Assembly: GCF_006088715.1 (NCBI RefSeq)
Contig: NZ_CP030771.1
Coordinates: 7,252,001 to 7,316,000, forward strand
DNA length: 64,000 nt
Reading direction: 5' to 3'
Source: Streptomyces sp. YIM 121038
Lineage (GTDB): Bacteria; Actinomycetota; Actinomycetes; Streptomycetales; Streptomycetaceae
Shown here piece after piece: positions 8,442-15,437 of this stretch. Numbering within the stretch: the first letter of the stretch is position 1; every line of letters starts with the position of its first letter. The translations under genes and the position numbers were made by a program. A model generated the notes under the pieces. That model saw only the letters and a program-made list of their open reading frames with translations, did not search any database and was not told the DNA's origin.

Positions 8442-9410
8442 TTAGAAGTACCCTTCGCGCTTGCGGTCTTCCATCGCGGCCTCGGAGAGCTTGTCGTCGG
8501 CCCGGGTCGCGCCGCGCTCGGTGAGCCGGGACGCCGCGATCTCGGCGATGACGGCGTCGAGGGTGCTCGCGTCGGAGTCGACGGCCCCGGTGCAGGACAT
8601 GTCGCCGACGGTGCGGTAGCGGACCCGGCGGGTCTCGACGGCCTCGCCGTCCTTGGGGCCGCCCCAGTCACCGGCGGTCAGCCACATGCCGCCGCGCAGG
8701 AACACCGGGCGCTCGTGGGCGAAGTAGATCTCGGGCAGCTCGATCCCCTCGCGGGCGATGTACTGCCACACGTCCAGCTCGGTCCAGTTGGACAGCGGGA
8801 AGACGCGCACGTGCTCGCCCGGGGCGTGCCGGCCGTTGTAGAGCTGCCACAGCTCGGGCCGCTGGCGGCGCGGGTCCCACTGCGAGAACTCGTCCCGCAG
8901 CGAGAACACCCGCTCCTTGGCGCGGGCCTTCTCCTCGTCGCGGCGGCCGCCGCCGAAGACCGCGTCGAAGCGCTCGGCGGCGATCTTCTCCGTCAGCGGC
9001 AGCGTCTGGAGCGGGTTGCGAGTGCCGTCGGGGCGCTCCTTGAGCACGCCGCGGTCGATGTAGTCCTGTACGGACGCCACGTGCAACCGGAGCCGGTGCG
9101 CGGCGACCACGCGGTCGCGGTACGCGATGACCTCGGGGAAGTTGTGCCCGGTGTCGACGTGGAGCAGCGAGAAGGGCACCGCGGCCGGGGCGAAGGCCTT
9201 CAGCGCCAGATGCAGCATGACGATGGAGTCCTTGCCGCCGGAGAACAGGATCACCGGCCGCTCGAACTCGCCCGCCACCTCACGGAAGATGTGGACGGCC
9301 TCGGACTCCAGGGCGTCCAGGTGGCTGAGCGCGTAGGGCCCCTCGGCCTCCTGGGCGGCCGGGGCCCGCTCGGGCTGCGACGCGTCCTCGGTCGTGGCGG
9401 CGGTCGTCAT
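8442..9410 (-). CDS. cysD: Sulfate adenylyltransferase small subunit
   Basis: 322 residues of the PAPS reductase/ATP pyrophosphatase fold. The PP-loop is ILFSGGKDSIVMLHLALKAF (residues about 55-75), followed by LHVDTGHNFPE. It adenylates sulfate together with CysN. ATG 9410 is preceded by AGAGGG at good spacing and overlaps the stop of a 36-codon ORF as ATGA. Usual CysD length is about 300; the first ~35 residues here are a Glu/Ala-rich extension (TTEDASQPERAPAAQEAEG). Confidence 0.96.
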   Translation of the reverse strand: MTTAATTEDASQPERAPAAQEAEGPYALSHLDALESEAVHIFREVAGEFERPVILFSGGKDSIVMLHLALKAFAPAAVPFSLLHVDTGHNFPEVIAYRDRVVAAHRLRLHVASVQDYIDRGVLKERPDGTRNPLQTLPLTEKIAAERFDAVFGGGRRDEEKARAKERVFSLRDEFSQWDPRRQRPELWQLYNGRHAPGEHVRVFPLSNWTELDVWQYIAREGIELPEIYFAHERPVFLRGGMWLTAGDWGGPKDGEAVETRRVRYRTVGDMSCTGAVDSDASTLDAVIAEIAASRLTERGATRADDKLSEAAMEDRKREGYF

Positions 9411-9517
9411 GCGGTGACCCTCTCGTTGGCTCCTGCGCCCGCGGCTTCTGCGCCCGCGCGGCGCACGGGTGCGGGCGTCGTCGGCAGCGGCCGGGCGGCC
9501 GTCGTCGGCGCGCTCAT
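9407..9517 (-). CDS. 36-codon ORF bridging cysC and cysD
   Basis: A 36-residue ORF fills the whole gap between cysC and cysD. Its ATG overlaps the cysC stop as ATGA (9514-9517), and its TGA overlaps the cysD start as ATGA (9407-9410). The product is Ala/Pro/Thr-rich with no motif (it begins MSAPTTAARPLPTTPAP). Two readings fit. It may be a translated bridge that keeps ribosomes coupled across the gap, or it may be a real small protein. Its composition argues for the first. Confidence 0.45.
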   Translation of the reverse strand: MSAPTTAARPLPTTPAPVRRAGAEAAGAGANERVTA

Positions 9518-10080
9518 ACGACACCCCGCTCCGTCAGGAGCTCCAGGACGGCCGCCGCGGACTGCCGCACCGTCTGGTCCTGGGACTCCACGCGCAGGTC
9601 GGGCGACTCGGGCTCCTCGTACGGGTCGTCGACGCCGGTGAGCCCGGACAGCTCGCCCGCGGCCTGCTTGGCGTACAGGCCCTTCACGTCGCGTACGGAG
9701 CACACCTCCACGGGCGTGGCGACGTGCACCTCCAAGTAGGCGGTGCCGCCCGACTGGTGGCGCTTGCGCACCGCCTCGCGGCTGTCCGCGAACGGGGCGA
9801 TCACGGGGACGAGCGCGAGCACGCCGTTGCGGGCGAGCAGCTCGGCGACGAACCCGATGCGCTGCACGTTGGTGTCGCGGTCCGCGCGGCTGAAGCCGAG
9901 GCCCGCCGAGAGGAACTCGCGGATCTCGTCGCCGTCGAGCACCTCGACCGCGCGGCCCCGCTCGCGCAGGGTGCGCGCCAGCTCGTACGCGATGGTGGTC
10001 TTGCCCGCGCTCGGCAGGCCGGTGAGCCAGACGGTGGCTCCGGTCACGTCGGTCTCCTGGACGGGTCGGGGGGCGGTCAT
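9514..10080 (-). CDS. cysC: Adenylyl-sulfate (APS) kinase
   Basis: 188 residues with P-loop LTGLPSAGKTTIAYEL, DGDEIREFLSAGLGFS, the DRDTNVQRIGFVAELLARNG helix and the lid region near RDVKGLYAKQAAGEL. It phosphorylates APS to PAPS in the cytoplasm. In this operon the CysH homologue has the iron-sulfur cysteines of APS reductases, so PAPS may be needed mainly for sulfotransferases or as a parallel route. The start overlaps the cysH stop by ATGA. Confidence 0.95.
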   Translation of the reverse strand: MTAPRPVQETDVTGATVWLTGLPSAGKTTIAYELARTLRERGRAVEVLDGDEIREFLSAGLGFSRADRDTNVQRIGFVAELLARNGVLALVPVIAPFADSREAVRKRHQSGGTAYLEVHVATPVEVCSVRDVKGLYAKQAAGELSGLTGVDDPYEEPESPDLRVESQDQTVRQSAAAVLELLTERGVV

Positions 10081-10796
10081 CCGTGCAGCCCGCATTCGGT
10101 CTTGGTCCGCCCGGCCCAGCGGCCCGCGCGCGCGTCCTCGCCGTCGAGGAGGCGCCGGGTGCACGGGGCGCAGCCCACGGAGCCGTAGCCGTCCATGAGC
10201 AGCGGGTTGGTCAGCACGCCGTGCTCGGCGACGTAGGCGTCCACGTCGTCCTGCGTCCAGCGGGCGATGGGGGAGACCTTCACCTTGCGGCGCCGGTCGT
10301 CCCAGCCGACGACGGGCGTGTGCGCGCGGCTCGGCGACTCGTCGCGGCGCAGCCCCGTGGCCCACGCCAGATAGGGCGTCAGACCGTCCTCAAGGGGCTT
10401 GACCTTGCGCAGCGCGCAGCACAGGTCGGGGTCGCGGTCGTGCAGCCGCGGGCCGTACTCGGCGTCCTGCTCGGCCACGGTCTGGACCGGCGTCAGGGTG
10501 AGGACGTTGACGTCCATCACGGCCTCGACGGCGTCGCGGGTGCCGATGGTCTCCGGGAAGTGGTAGCCGGTGTCGAGGAACACCACGTCCACGCCGGGGC
10601 GCGCGCGGGAGGCGAGGTGGGCGACCACCGCGTCCTCCATCGACGAGGTCACGCAGAAGCGGGCGCCGAAGGTGTCGGTGGCCCAGGTGAGGACCTCCAG
10701 GGCGGAGGCGTCCTCCAGGTCGCGCCCGGCCTGCTCGGCGAGCGCCTTCAGCTCGCCGGCCGGGGTGTCGGCCGGCACCTGCCGAATGGTCGTCAT
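10077..10796 (-). CDS. cysH: APS/PAPS reductase, iron-sulfur type
   Basis: 239 residues of the CysH family. The PP-loop relative SSMEDAVVAHLAS and VVFLDTGYHFPET are present. Two cysteine pairs, CC in DPDLCCALRKVKPL and CxxC in SVGCAPCTRRLL, match the [4Fe-4S] ligands of APS-type reductases, and the C-terminal ECGLHG holds the catalytic Cys. It reduces activated sulfate to sulfite with thioredoxin. It is coupled by 4-nt overlaps to the 59-residue ORF before it and to cysC after it. Confidence 0.95.
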   Translation of the reverse strand: MTTIRQVPADTPAGELKALAEQAGRDLEDASALEVLTWATDTFGARFCVTSSMEDAVVAHLASRARPGVDVVFLDTGYHFPETIGTRDAVEAVMDVNVLTLTPVQTVAEQDAEYGPRLHDRDPDLCCALRKVKPLEDGLTPYLAWATGLRRDESPSRAHTPVVGWDDRRRKVKVSPIARWTQDDVDAYVAEHGVLTNPLLMDGYGSVGCAPCTRRLLDGEDARAGRWAGRTKTECGLHG

Positions 10797-10972
10797 ATCG
10801 CTGCCTCTCCACCGTCGTCGCGCCGGAGTCCACGGGTGAGCAACCCGAGGAACTTCAGCTGGAAGGCACGGTTGCACGCCGCGCATTCCCATGCGCCATG
10901 GCCCTGCTCACTTGGACGCAGGTCCTCGTCGCCGCAGTAGGGGCAGTAGAAGGGGGCGGCCCGCTCGCTCAT
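10793..10972 (-). CDS. Small two-CxxC protein between sulfite reductase and cysH
   Basis: A 59-residue protein with two metal-ligand pairs, CPYC at 10-13 and CAAC at 30-33, spaced as in zinc ribbons or rubredoxins, followed by NRAFQLKFLGLL. Its stop overlaps the cysH start as ATGA, and it lies 28 nt downstream of the sulfite reductase stop. Position and coupling suggest a role in sulfur assimilation, for example electron delivery or a metal/redox chaperone for the two Fe-S reductases. That role is inference; no function is assigned from sequence. It is easily missed because of its length. Confidence 0.8.
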   Translation of the reverse strand: MSERAAPFYCPYCGDEDLRPSEQGHGAWECAACNRAFQLKFLGLLTRGLRRDDGGEAAI

Positions 10973-11000
10973 GGTGTGGTCCTCGTCTCGCTCGCGGCGC

Positions 11001-12698
11001 TCACGAAAGGGCGTCCTCGTCGGCCCGCGCGGCCCAGGTGGCGAACCGCTCGCCGTCCGCGCGCTCCGCCTGGAAGCGCTTGAGCACCCGCTCCACGTAG
11101 TCCGGCAGCGCGGCGGAGGTCACCTTCAGGCCGCGCACCTTGCGGCCGAACCCGGCCTCCAGGCCGAGGGCGCCGCCCAGGTGCACCTGGAAGCCCTCGA
11201 CCTGGTCGCCGTTCTCGTCCAGGACGAGCTGGCCCTTGAGGCCGATGTCGGCGACCTGGATGCGGGCGCAGGCGTTCGGGCAGCCGTTGATGTTGATGGT
11301 GATCGGCTCGTCGAAGTCCGGGATGCGGCGCTCCAGTTCGTCGATGAGCGAGGCGCCGCGGGCCTTCGTCTCGACGATGGCGAGCTTGCAGAACTCGATG
11401 CCCGTGCAGGCCATGGTGCCGCGCCGGAAGGGGGAGGGGCGCACCGTGAGGTCGAGCGACTCCAGGCCCGCCACCAGGGACGGGACCTGGTCCTCGGCCA
11501 CGTCGAGGACGATCATCTTCTGCTCGGCGGTGGTGCGGAGGCGGCCCGAGCCGTGCCCGGCGGCGAGATCGGCGATCTTCGTCAGGGTGGTGCCGTCGAC
11601 GCGGCCGACGCGCGGGGCGAAGCCCACGTAATAGGTGCCGTCCTTCTGCCGGTGCACGCCCACGTGGTCGCGCCAGCGCTCCAGGGGCTGCTCGGGCGCG
11701 GGCCCGTCGACGAGCTTGCGCAGCAGGTACTCGTCCTCCAGGACCCGGCGGAACTTCTCGGCGCCCCAGTCGGCGAGGAGGAACTTCAGCCGGGCGCGGG
11801 TGCGCAGCCTGCGGTAGCCGTAGTCCCGGAAGATCGAGATGACGCCCTCGTAGACGTCCGCCACCTCGTCGAGGGGCACCCAGGCGCCGAGCCGCTGGCC
11901 GATCTTGGGGTTGGTGGACAGACCGCCGCCGACCCACAGGTCGAAGCCGGGCCCGTGCTCGGGGTGGCGCACGCCCACGAACGCGATGTCGTTGATCTCG
12001 TGCGCCACGTCGAGCAGCGGCGAGCCGGAGATCGCCGACTTGAACTTGCGCGGCAGGTTCGAGAAGGCCGGGTTGCCCACGATGCGGCGGTGGATCTCGT
12101 CGATCGCGGGCGTGCCGTCGATGATCTCGTCCTCGGCGATCCCCGCGACGGGCGAGCCCAGGATGACGCGCGGGGTGTCGCCGCAGGCCTCCGTCGTGGA
12201 CAGGCCCACGCCCTCCAGACGGCGCCAGATCTCCGGCATGTCCTCGATGCGGATCCAGTGGTACTGGATGTTCTGCCGGTCGGTGATGTCGGCGGTGCCG
12301 CGCGCGAACTCCTGCGAGATCTCGCCGATGACGCGCAGCTGCTCGGTGGTGAGCCGCCCGCCGTCGATCCGCACCCGCAGCATGAAGTGCTCGTCGTCCA
12401 GCTCCTCGGGCTCCAGGATCGCGGTCTTGCCGCCGTCGATCCCGGGCTTGCGCTGGGTGTAGAGCCCCCACCAGCGCATCCGGCCGCGCAGGTCGTTGGG
12501 GTCGATGGAGTGGAAGCCGCGCTTGGCGTAGATCGTCTCAATGCGTGTCCGCACATTGAGACCGTCGTCGTCCTTCTTGAACTGCTCGTTGCCGTTCAGC
12601 GGCGTGAAGTGACCGGCGGCCCACTGGCCCTCGCCGCGGTGGCGGCCCGCCTTGCGACGGGGTGCGACAGGCGTGGATCGGTCCGGGTCGGTGGCCAT
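11001..12698 (-). CDS. sir: Ferredoxin-dependent sulfite reductase (siroheme/4Fe-4S)
   Basis: 565 residues of the nitrite/sulfite reductase ferredoxin-type family. The siroheme-[4Fe-4S] ligands are in CTGIEFCKLA and NGCPNACAR (Cys-X5-Cys and Cys-X3-Cys). WGLYTQRKPG and TTEACGDTPR carry the Tyr and Cys that are cross-linked in actinobacterial sulfite reductases. It reduces sulfite to sulfide. ATG 12698 has AAGGA 7 nt upstream; GTG 12713 lies upstream of that site. The neighbours (cysH, cysC, cysDN) and the leader peptide upstream make sulfite rather than nitrite the likely substrate. Confidence 0.95.
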   Translation of the reverse strand: MATDPDRSTPVAPRRKAGRHRGEGQWAAGHFTPLNGNEQFKKDDDGLNVRTRIETIYAKRGFHSIDPNDLRGRMRWWGLYTQRKPGIDGGKTAILEPEELDDEHFMLRVRIDGGRLTTEQLRVIGEISQEFARGTADITDRQNIQYHWIRIEDMPEIWRRLEGVGLSTTEACGDTPRVILGSPVAGIAEDEIIDGTPAIDEIHRRIVGNPAFSNLPRKFKSAISGSPLLDVAHEINDIAFVGVRHPEHGPGFDLWVGGGLSTNPKIGQRLGAWVPLDEVADVYEGVISIFRDYGYRRLRTRARLKFLLADWGAEKFRRVLEDEYLLRKLVDGPAPEQPLERWRDHVGVHRQKDGTYYVGFAPRVGRVDGTTLTKIADLAAGHGSGRLRTTAEQKMIVLDVAEDQVPSLVAGLESLDLTVRPSPFRRGTMACTGIEFCKLAIVETKARGASLIDELERRIPDFDEPITININGCPNACARIQVADIGLKGQLVLDENGDQVEGFQVHLGGALGLEAGFGRKVRGLKVTSAALPDYVERVLKRFQAERADGERFATWAARADEDALS

Positions 12699-12810
12699 GG
12701 GTACGTCCTTCACAGCAGACTGAGAGCGGCTCTGACCTGCGCACTCGCGCGAAGGCGCGGTGGTGCGCGGGGAGGGGGTCAGTACAGGGAAAGCGGCGGT
12801 GCTGGGTCTC

Positions 12811-12894
12811 TCAGCTCGCCGGACACATGGCGCTGGACACGCGGACGAGGTCGACGTGACGTCGACTCACCAAGGCGATTCCAGCTCGAGACAT
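12811..12894 (-). CDS. Putative cysteine/sulfur leader peptide
   Basis: A 27-codon ORF reading MSRAGIALVSRRHVDLVRVS and ending SAMCPAS. Short actinobacterial peptides with the HVDL-x-RV-x-SA-x-C pattern sit upstream of sulfur and cysteine operons and are regarded as attenuation leaders. This one ends 112 nt before the sulfite reductase start. The Cys codon four from the end would let a ribosome sense Cys-tRNA supply. Codon use is less GC-rich than in the neighbouring genes. Start ATG 12894 has no Shine-Dalgarno sequence; CAGGCT 6 nt upstream may be a weak leaderless -10. The regulatory role is inferred. Confidence 0.75.
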   Translation of the reverse strand: MSRAGIALVSRRHVDLVRVSSAMCPAS

Positions 12895-12925
12895 GGCGAA
12901 AGCCTGGCATGCGCCTTTCGGGACC

Positions 12926-12972
12926 GTCCACCACTGTCTGCATTGTGGACGAAGTTGTCTCGTATGGTGGAC
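12926..12972. promoter_or_regulatory. Triple GTGGAC motif in the sulfur operon control region
   Basis: GTCCACCA (12926-12933) and TGGTGGAC (12965-12972) form a perfect 8-bp inverted repeat. A third copy, ATTGTGGAC (12942-12950), is in direct orientation with ATGGTGGAC (12964-12972), with a 22-bp period. The cluster begins 32 bp upstream of the leader-peptide start, in the right place for an operator or activator site. The regulator is unknown. Confidence 0.5.
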
Positions 12973-13012
12973 TGCGGGGGGGGGGGCTGTCAAGCCCCGC
13001 GTGGGACGCCCC

Positions 13013-13161
13013 GGACCCGCCCCTTCCCGATTCCTGGGGGCTCCGCCCCCGGACCCCCGCTCCTCAAACGCCGGAGGGGCTGAAACACAGCCGCAACCGG
13101 CACCGATTCAGCCCGTCCGGCGTTTGAGGACGAGGCGCGGAGCGCCGAAAGGCGGGGGCGC
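13013..13161. repeat. Dispersed GC-rich intergenic repeat, copy 1
   Basis: Contains the core CTCAAACGCCGGAGGGGCTG (13063-13082), its near-complement CAGCCCGTCCGGCGTTTGAG (13109-13128), and the GGGGGCTCCGCCCCC hairpin on the left. It sits just past the 3' end of the GNAT gene and may end that transcript. Related copies are at 37279-37550, 40627-40857 and 44611-44795. Confidence 0.8.
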
Positions 13162-13172
13162 ACCCAGCGCGG

Positions 13173-13739
13173 CTACGCGTAGGCCCCCGGCCACGGGCCC
13201 GGCGTCGGCTGCTCCGGCTGCTCCGCCGTCTCCGTGCGGAAGAGCTTGAAGCCGCGCCGCACGTAGTTGTCCATGGCGTGCTCGCCGTCGAGGCTGCACG
13301 TGTGCAGCCACACCCGCTTCGTGGGCGCCCGCTCCGGCCACCGCTCGGCCAGGTCCCAGGCCCGCGCCGCGCCGTACGCCAGGAGGTGGCCGCCGATGCG
13401 CCGCCCCCGGAAGGCCGGGGCGAGGCCGAAGTAGAGGATCTCCACGGCCCCGTCGTCCTGCGGGTCGAGCTCGACGTACCCCGCCGGCGTGCCCCTCTCG
13501 TACGCCACCCACGTCTCCACGCCCGGCCGCGTCAGATGCTCCCGCCACTGTTCGTAGCTGAGCGAGAGGCGGTCGACCCACTGGATGTCACCGCCGACGG
13601 CGCAGTACAGGAACCGGCTGAACTCGGGCGAGGGCACCTCGGCCCGCACGATCCGTACGTCGCCGTCCGGCGCGGCGGCGGGCAGCAGATCGGTGGGAGC
13701 GGTCTGCTCCAGGGACCAGGTGGTGACAGTGATGCTCAT
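13173..13739 (-). CDS. GNAT family N-acetyltransferase
   Basis: 188 residues of the acetyltransferase fold. The acetyl-CoA loop is in APAFRGRRIGGHLLAYG (R/Q-x-x-G-x-G/A pattern), preceded by the VEILYFGLAPA strand. The later part KRVWLHTCSLDGEHAMDNYVRRGF is typical of GNAT enzymes acting on small molecules or protein N-termini. The substrate is unknown. It is monocistronic, with repeat copy 1 immediately downstream. Confidence 0.85.
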   Translation of the reverse strand: MSITVTTWSLEQTAPTDLLPAAAPDGDVRIVRAEVPSPEFSRFLYCAVGGDIQWVDRLSLSYEQWREHLTRPGVETWVAYERGTPAGYVELDPQDDGAVEILYFGLAPAFRGRRIGGHLLAYGAARAWDLAERWPERAPTKRVWLHTCSLDGEHAMDNYVRRGFKLFRTETAEQPEQPTPGPWPGAYA

Positions 13740-13858
13740 GGCGGCCAGGGAATCACGGGTCCTGCCGGGGCCGCCACGAGGGGCCGGGCGCGGGGCCGGG
13801 GCATGGCGATGACTCGTGTCACCCCGGCGGGGGTGCGGCGGCGGGTGCGCCCCCGCCC

Positions 13859-15160
13859 TCAGGGCACCGCGCCCGCCCGGGCCCGGATCACCGCCGGGGC
13901 CATGGAGTGCGGAAGCAGCCGCGTCACGTCGTCGGGCAGCACCAGATCGACGTCCGCCTCCTCGTGGAAGCGGTACGGGCGGTGCGCCACGAGGCCGCCC
14001 AGATAGCGCCGGACGCGGGACAGCTCGGCGCGCACGGTCACCGTGCGGCCGGGGTCGCCGAACAGGTCGGCGGCGAGGCCCGCCGCGCTGCGCCCCGCCC
14101 GCTGCGTGGCGAGCAGATAGAGCAACTCGGCGTGGCGCGGCGACAGTTCGTGGGTCCAGCAGCCCGCGCTTCCGGTGACGGTGACCGACCAGCGGTGCGC
14201 CCCGCTGACGTCCACCACCACCCGGGTCGTGGCCGAGGTGGCGGCCACGGCGGCCTCGTCGTCCTCCACGCGCAGGAGCCAGCCGCCGGGCAGCGGCGCC
14301 ACCGCGCAGCGGCCGAGCGAGGGCAGCCACGCCCGGCCGTCCGTGAGGGACTTGGGCAGGGTGATCCGGTCCACCGGCGGCATCCCGGTGACCGCCGCGG
14401 TCCAGCCGTGCGGGTCCACCGCCACCGCGCGCCCGTCGAGGCGGGCGAGGAGCGGCGCCGCCACCGAGCGCAGCCGGTCCAGGGCCGTCAGATGCCCCTC
14501 GCGCAGCCGTGCCTCGGCGAGCTTGGCGACCGAGCAGACCAGGGCGAGCGTCGCCGGGTGCATGGTGTCGAGCGGGCCGCTGATGTCGACGACGCCGAGC
14601 AGCCGCCCGTCGCGCGGGTCGGTGATGGGCGCGCCCGTGCACGTCCACGGGTGGTGCGAGCGCACGAAGTGCTCGGCGGCGAAGACCTGGACGGGGCGCC
14701 GGGTGACGATCGAGGTGCCCACGCCGTTGGTGCCGACCACGGTCTCGCGCCAGTCGGCGCCGACGTCGAAGCCGTGCCCGTCGGCCATCCTGAGCACGGA
14801 CCTGTTGCCCTCGCGCCACAGCAGCCGCCCGTCGGCGTCCGCGATCACCATGATGTGCTGCGCCACGTCCGCGACGGAAAGGAGGCCCTCGCGCAGCACC
14901 GGCAGGACGGCTCTGAGGGGCGAGGCCTGCCGCCGCCGCTCCACCTCGTCCGTGCTCAGGACGCCCGAGCGGAAGTCCCGCTCGGGGTCGACGCCGGTCG
15001 CCAGCATCCGGTCCCACGACGCGCCGATGACGGGCCGGGGCCCGAACCTGGCGCGCTGCCCCGTGATCCGGGCGTCCCGCATCTCCAGGATCGCCCGCGT
15101 GGCCTGGGCGGCGTTCGCGGCGGCGAGCCGCTCCAGGTCGAAGGTGGCGTGCGTGTTCAT
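13859..15160 (-). CDS. GAF-domain transcriptional regulator (AcoR-like, no AAA domain)
   Basis: 433 residues. Residues ~60-260 resemble the sensor half of acetoin-catabolism activators: RPVIGASWDRML, then the GAF motif HHPWTCTGAPITDPRDGRLLG. The C-terminal ~100 residues (LSPRHAELLYLLATQRAGRS, then VRAELSRVRRYLGG) form a winged-helix DNA-binding domain instead of the sigma-54 AAA domain. Such proteins often control alcohol or aldehyde dehydrogenase genes, but none is adjacent here. ATG 15160 has GGAGGAAA upstream. A perfect inverted repeat about 110 bp upstream may be its own operator. Confidence 0.85.
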   Translation of the reverse strand: MNTHATFDLERLAAANAAQATRAILEMRDARITGQRARFGPRPVIGASWDRMLATGVDPERDFRSGVLSTDEVERRRQASPLRAVLPVLREGLLSVADVAQHIMVIADADGRLLWREGNRSVLRMADGHGFDVGADWRETVVGTNGVGTSIVTRRPVQVFAAEHFVRSHHPWTCTGAPITDPRDGRLLGVVDISGPLDTMHPATLALVCSVAKLAEARLREGHLTALDRLRSVAAPLLARLDGRAVAVDPHGWTAAVTGMPPVDRITLPKSLTDGRAWLPSLGRCAVAPLPGGWLLRVEDDEAAVAATSATTRVVVDVSGAHRWSVTVTGSAGCWTHELSPRHAELLYLLATQRAGRSAAGLAADLFGDPGRTVTVRAELSRVRRYLGGLVAHRPYRFHEEADVDLVLPDDVTRLLPHSMAPAVIRARAGAVP

Positions 15161-15267
15161 CACCGGTTTCCTCCCGCTCTTTGAGCAGGCCCACAGAGGG
15201 GACACGTACTCATCGTGCCCGTAGGGGCAGGCCGAAGGACATGCCTCGGCCATGTTGTTGAAGACCG

Positions 15268-15289
15268 GAGTTGCAACCCCCTGCAACTC
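15268..15289. promoter_or_regulatory. Inverted repeat GAGTTGCA-N6-TGCAACTC
   Basis: Perfect 8-bp arms lie in the 277-bp gap upstream of the GAF regulator and downstream of aidB. Symmetry, position and the more AT-rich composition suggest an autoregulatory operator. No consensus for this regulator type is known to me. Confidence 0.5.
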
Positions 15290-15437
15290 TGGCGAACAGT
15301 CGTGCGGTGTCCAAAACTTGGCAGCACGCCGCCTGGCGCGGCGCCCGTCCCGACGGGGACCTGAAGACCGGGGGTGGTGCCGTGTCGGCGCAGCACCACC
15401 CCCGTGACAGGGCCGCCCGACGGCCCGCGGCCGCCCG

